Part shown: one piece after another, positions 23,077 through 25,643 of the stretch
How positions within the stretch are numbered: position 1 is the stretch's first letter
Layout of the letters: each line of letters begins with the position of its first letter
From: JBMNSK01 sp050945155
Lineage (GTDB): Bacteria > Actinomycetota > Coriobacteriia > Coriobacteriales > Eggerthellaceae
Length of the DNA stretch: 25,643 nucleotides
NCBI GenBank assembly: GCA_050945155.1
Contig: JBMNSK010000018.1
Location: 1 to 25,643 of the forward strand
Direction of reading: 5' to 3'
Made by a program: the position numbers and the translations under genes
The notes under the pieces: model-generated
Databases searched by the model: none
The model's input: only the letters and a program-made list of their open reading frames with translations
Told to the model about the DNA's origin: nothing

Positions 23077-24489
23077 ATGTTTGATAATCTCTCTCAGCGT
23101 TTACAAGGTATTTTTTCAGGGCTTAAGGGTAAGGGTCGGCTCACTGAAGATGACATTAATGAAGCCATGCGCGAGATTCGCATGGCACTTCTTGAGGCAG
23201 ACGTAAATTTCAAGGTAGTAAAAAAGTTTGTCGCCCAGGCCAAGGAGCGTTGTTTGCAGGCAGAGATTTTGGAGTCTTTGACGCCTGCCCAAAACGTTAT
23301 CAAAGTCGTTCTTGATGAACTCACAAAACTTCTTGGCGAGACCGACTCAAAGCTTGTTTTAGGGAGTCGCATCCCGAACGTCATCATGCTGGTTGGCCTG
23401 CAGGGCTCCGGTAAAACAACGGCTGCTGCTAAGCTTGCTTATAGGCTCATGCAGGAAAATCACAGTCCACTTCTTGTTGCTTGCGACGTCTACCGTCCTG
23501 CTGCAGCAGACCAGCTTGAAACGCTCGGTAAGGAAATTGGAGCTCGCGTCTTTCGTGAGGATGGCAAAGACCCGGTAACCATTGCACAAGACGGTGTCCA
23601 AGATGCTATCGATAGTCTGCGCGACGTGGTTATTATCGACACGGCAGGCCGTCTGCATGTTGACGAAGAAATGATGGATGAAGCCGAAGCCATCAAGGCG
23701 GCAGTGAAACCAGACCAGATTCTTATGGTGGTTGACGCTATGACCGGCCAAGATGTGGTTAATGTTGCGAATGCGTTTGCTGAACGAGTCGACTTTGACG
23801 GCGTTATTATGTCGAAGATGGACGGCGATGCCCGTGGCGGCGGTGCTTTATCCATTCGTGAGGCAACCGGAAAGCCCATCAAGTTCATTTCCTCTGGAGA
23901 AAAACCTGATTCCCTTGAAGCGTTCCATCCAGACCGTATGGCGAAACGTATCTTGGGTATGGGCGATATGGTGTCGCTCATTGAGACGGCGGTGAAGGTT
24001 CAGCAAGAGGAAGAAGAACAAGAAGCCGCGGAGCGTATGCTTCACTCCCAGATGAATCTCAATGACTTCATCACCATGAACAAGCAGATTCATAAAATGG
24101 GTGGCATCTCGAAGCTTATCAGCGCCCTTCCTGGTGGTGACGAAGCAATGAATAAGGGCCAAATCGATGAGCATGCGTTCGATAGGTTTGAAATCATCAT
24201 CAATTCGATGACGAAAGAAGAGCGTTTAAAGCCAGATACCTTGAATGGGTCACGGCGGGCGCGTATTGCTGCTGGCGCAGGCGTTACGGTTACTGATGTG
24301 AACCAAATGATGAAGAAGTTCTACGAAACAAGGAAAAGCATTAACCGTGCCATGAAAAATATCTCGAATACCGGCGGTGGCAAGAAGCGCGGCAAGAAGG
24401 GTAAGAAACATCGCGGCGGAAGCATCCCCGGTATGCAAGGCCTCTCGTTGCGCGATTTGAAGAAGATTCAAGACATGATGGACCAATAA
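23077..24489 (+). CDS. ffh: Signal recognition particle protein Ffh (SRP54)
   Basis: Ffh binds 4.5S/6S RNA and signal peptides and delivers nascent chains to FtsY. The protein has 470 residues. The N domain covers about 1-90. The G domain has GLQGSGKTT at 107-115, DVYRPAAADQLE, DTAGRLHVDEEMMDE and SKMDGDARGG. The Met-rich M domain starts near 300, with NLNDFITMNKQIHKMGGISKL and the RNA-binding GSRRARIAAGAGVTV segment. A basic Gly/Lys tail (GGGKKRGKKGKKHRGG) leads to the end. Length is normal to slightly long. aggact/gagga lies before the ATG. No SRP RNA gene was recognised in the flanking gaps. It is the last gene before the rpsP promoter region, with no clear terminator. Confidence 0.97.
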   Translation: MFDNLSQRLQGIFSGLKGKGRLTEDDINEAMREIRMALLEADVNFKVVKKFVAQAKERCLQAEILESLTPAQNVIKVVLDELTKLLGETDSKLVLGSRIPNVIMLVGLQGSGKTTAAAKLAYRLMQENHSPLLVACDVYRPAAADQLETLGKEIGARVFREDGKDPVTIAQDGVQDAIDSLRDVVIIDTAGRLHVDEEMMDEAEAIKAAVKPDQILMVVDAMTGQDVVNVANAFAERVDFDGVIMSKMDGDARGGGALSIREATGKPIKFISSGEKPDSLEAFHPDRMAKRILGMGDMVSLIETAVKVQQEEEEQEAAERMLHSQMNLNDFITMNKQIHKMGGISKLISALPGGDEAMNKGQIDEHAFDRFEIIINSMTKEERLKPDTLNGSRRARIAAGAGVTVTDVNQMMKKFYETRKSINRAMKNISNTGGGKKRGKKGKKHRGGSIPGMQGLSLRDLKKIQDMMDQ

Positions 24490-24560
24490 TTTCGCCAGTG
24501 GAATAGGTGAAGTGACCGCAGAGAGTCTCATCCCAATTGTTCGTATCTCTTGGCTTTGCT

Positions 24561-24573
24561 CATGCGTTATATT
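24561..24573 (+). promoter_or_regulatory. Candidate rpsP promoter: -10 TATATT inside the shared 13-mer CATGCGTTAYANT
   Basis: CATGCGTTATATT is nearly identical to the motifs before rpe and asp23. TATATT (24568-24573) would start transcription near 24580, giving an rpsP leader of about 105 bases. No -35 hexamer is evident. The 196-base gap after ffh is otherwise free of coding signs. Confidence 0.5.
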
Positions 24574-24632
24574 TGTGGTCTAAGCTTGTAAAAGGCGTCT
24601 TCGAGCCGTATTATTAGCAATTGCTGTTTTGT

Positions 24633-24648
24633 CGCCCCGTATGGGGTG
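24633..24648 (+). promoter_or_regulatory. Hairpin in the rpsP leader
   Basis: CGCCCC pairs with GGGGTG (one G-U pair) around a GTAT loop, about 22 bases before the ribosome site aaggag (24671-24676). It may take part in control of the S16 operon, but no T-run follows and no known r-protein leader motif was recognised. Confidence 0.3.
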
Positions 24649-24685
24649 GTTATAGGTAAAAGAAAGTTTAAAGGAGTTCAACTTC

Positions 24686-24931
24686 ATGGCAGTCAGAATT
24701 CGCTTATCTCGTCACGGTGCCAAGAAGCGTCCGTATTATCGTGTTGTCGTCGCAGACGGTCGCAAACCTCGTGATGGCCGTTTCATTGAAGAGGTCGGCC
24801 GCTACAACCCTTGCGTCGATCCTGTTCTTATCAAGCTTGACCAGGAGCGCATTGACTACTGGATTTCTCAGGGTGCTCAGCCAAGCGAGACGGTAGCTCG
24901 TCTTATCAAGACCGCACAGGAGAATGCATAA
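24686..24931 (+). CDS. rpsP: 30S ribosomal protein S16
   Basis: The 81-residue protein is S16, an early-assembly small-subunit protein. It begins MAVRIRLSRHGAKKRPYYRVVVAD, the conserved start, and has RDGRFIEEVGRYNP and the RIDYWISQGAQPSETVARLIK segment near the end. The length is the typical short form. aaggag (24671-24676) is 9 bases before the ATG. The order rpsP-khpA-rimM is conserved in Gram-positive bacteria, where the next genes are usually trmD and rplS. A leader of about 105 bases with a hairpin leaves room for translational feedback. Confidence 0.98.
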   Translation: MAVRIRLSRHGAKKRPYYRVVVADGRKPRDGRFIEEVGRYNPCVDPVLIKLDQERIDYWISQGAQPSETVARLIKTAQENA

Positions 24932-24935
24932 GACC

Positions 24936-25190
24936 ATGTCTGAACAAATGGAAGAAATTGAAGGTCTGGTAGAGACCATTGTTCGTCCTCTTATTGAGTT
25001 TCAGGAAGATCTTGATTTAAGGTCTTCTGAATCTGAGGACGGCACCATTCTCGTTGAAATTCGAGTAAACGAAGAAGATGCAGGAAAAGTCATTGGCAGA
25101 CAGGGTCGCATCATTAAGTCCATTAGAACGCTCGCTCGTGCTGCAGCGTCTAAAACGAACGCTCATGTTGAAGTGGAGCTTATTGACTAA
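24936..25190 (+). CDS. khpA: RNA-binding KH-domain protein KhpA
   Basis: KhpA is a small single-KH-domain RNA chaperone that in other Gram-positive bacteria pairs with KhpB (Jag/EloR) and affects cell division and elongation. The domain has the GxxG loop in VIGRQGRIIKSIRTLARAAA. I chose ATG 24936 (84 residues) over ATG 24924, since aggag (24918-24922) is 13 bases from the former but only one base from the latter. An acidic N-terminal extension (EQMEEIEGLVE) precedes the core. The gene begins 4 bases after the rpsP stop and abuts rimM. Confidence 0.92.
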   Translation: MSEQMEEIEGLVETIVRPLIEFQEDLDLRSSESEDGTILVEIRVNEEDAGKVIGRQGRIIKSIRTLARAAASKTNAHVEVELID

Positions 25191-25643
25191 ATGCGCGATT
25201 GGATAGACGTCGCCGTTCTGACGAAAGCAATGAATGCTCAGGGAGGCTTCGCTGCTCAGGATGCAGCGGGCCTTTCTCGTTTCTTGGAGAAAGACCAAGA
25301 GGTGTATTTCATCCCACCCGTTCTTGATAATCCTCGTAGCGGTCGAGTCACATCACTGCGGTTTAAAGATCGAGGCGAGTTCGAAATTCACTTTGACACC
25401 GTTGTAGACAGAAAGACAGCAGAGGCGCTCGTAGGGTCTCACCTTCTTATTAAGGAAAAGGATGCTAAGACTTCGAAAACAAGCGAAGACTATTGCGGAT
25501 GGATGGTCTATGACGGTACGAAAGAAATTGGAGTCATACGGGAAATTGAAGATAATCCCGCACATCCCATTCTTGTTGTTGACCGAGGTGAGGGTCGCGA
25601 CGAAGTTTTAATTCCGTTCGTATCTGATTTCATTGAATTCAGC
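25191..25643 (+). CDS. rimM: Ribosome maturation factor RimM (partial, 3' end outside window)
   Basis: The ATG at 25191 directly abuts the khpA stop, and the frame stays open for 151 codons to the window edge. RimM binds S19 and helps mature the 30S head. The visible protein starts RDWIDVAVLTKAMNAQGGF, a divergent form of the family's VGxIxxxHGxxGE start. The middle has KTAEALVGSHLLIKEKD. A PRC-barrel half begins at YCGWMVYDGTKEIGVIREI and runs to DEVLIPFVSDFIEF, typical of the RimM C-terminus. Synteny with rpsP-khpA strongly supports the call. About 15-25 residues are probably missing beyond the window. Confidence 0.85.
   Translation, partial: MRDWIDVAVLTKAMNAQGGFAAQDAAGLSRFLEKDQEVYFIPPVLDNPRSGRVTSLRFKDRGEFEIHFDTVVDRKTAEALVGSHLLIKEKDAKTSKTSEDYCGWMVYDGTKEIGVIREIEDNPAHPILVVDRGEGRDEVLIPFVSDFIEFS

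Noticed and set aside
23490..23981. Open frame of 163 codons on the - strand inside ffh
   Set aside because: Antisense to the conserved GTPase domain; Ser/Arg/Thr-rich composition is that of a shadow frame, with no family features.
24490..24685. SRP RNA or other small RNA gene after ffh
   Set aside because: No GGAA tetraloop helix or conserved SRP core could be recognised; the region is better explained as the rpsP promoter and leader.
1..25643. Mobile elements, CRISPR arrays, tRNA or rRNA genes, phage or defence islands
   Set aside because: No direct-repeat arrays, transposase-like or integrase-like proteins, cloverleaf sequences or rRNA signatures were seen; the gene content is conserved core functions throughout.

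Overview
The window is a dense, almost entirely co-directional block of bacterial housekeeping genes: 24 on the + strand and only two (an MGMT-family gene and rpmB) on the - strand. Base composition is close to balanced and slightly AT-rich by eye. The order rpmB / asp23-fakA-recG-rsmD-coaD and DUF512-der-plsY-gpsA is typical of Firmicutes. A SepIVA-like coiled-coil gene before the DUF177 gene, rnc-smc-ftsY-ffh, and a possibly leaderless rnc point to Actinobacteria. Together these suggest a lower-GC actinobacterium of the Coriobacteriia type. That placement is inference; no rRNA or other taxonomic marker lies in the window.

Region by region. Bases 1-3402: tail of a DUF512 protein, then der (ribosome-assembly GTPase), plsY and gpsA (glycerol-3-phosphate supply and its first acylation). 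Bases 3503-3994 (-): a full-length MGMT/Ogt-like protein whose catalytic Cys is Asp and which contains no cysteine at all. Bases 4139-9040: rpe, a cysteine desulfurase, a PHP-type phosphatase, a Nif3-like protein, a coiled-coil/zinc-ribbon protein (CdsZ family) and queD, closed by a bidirectional terminator. Bases 9200-9391 (-): rpmB. Bases 9608-15029: asp23, fakA, recG, rsmD, coaD. Bases 15203-16566: SepIVA-like gene, DUF177 gene, rpmF, then a terminator. Bases 16662-24489: plsX, rnc, smc, ftsY, ffh. Bases 24686-25643: rpsP, khpA and the start of rimM.

The genes group around three themes. Membrane phospholipid synthesis is served by PlsX, PlsY, GpsA and FakA. Ribosome and RNA maturation is served by Der, RsmD, DUF177, L28, L32, S16, KhpA, RimM and RNase III. 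Chromosome maintenance and protein targeting are served by RecG, SMC, FtsY and Ffh. Tight spacing and stop/start overlaps imply long operons. Promoters were sought only in the seven larger gaps, none of which exceeds about 220 bases.

No mobile element, phage, CRISPR array, tRNA or rRNA was seen, and I found no clearly new multi-gene system. The items most worth a second look are: the cysteine-free MGMT-like protein; a shared 13-base promoter-like motif (CATGCGTTAYANT) before rpe, asp23 and rpsP; the SepIVA-like division gene; an Asp-to-Asn change at a metal-binding position of RNase III together with its basic tail and possibly leaderless mRNA; and competing hairpins between asp23 and fakA.
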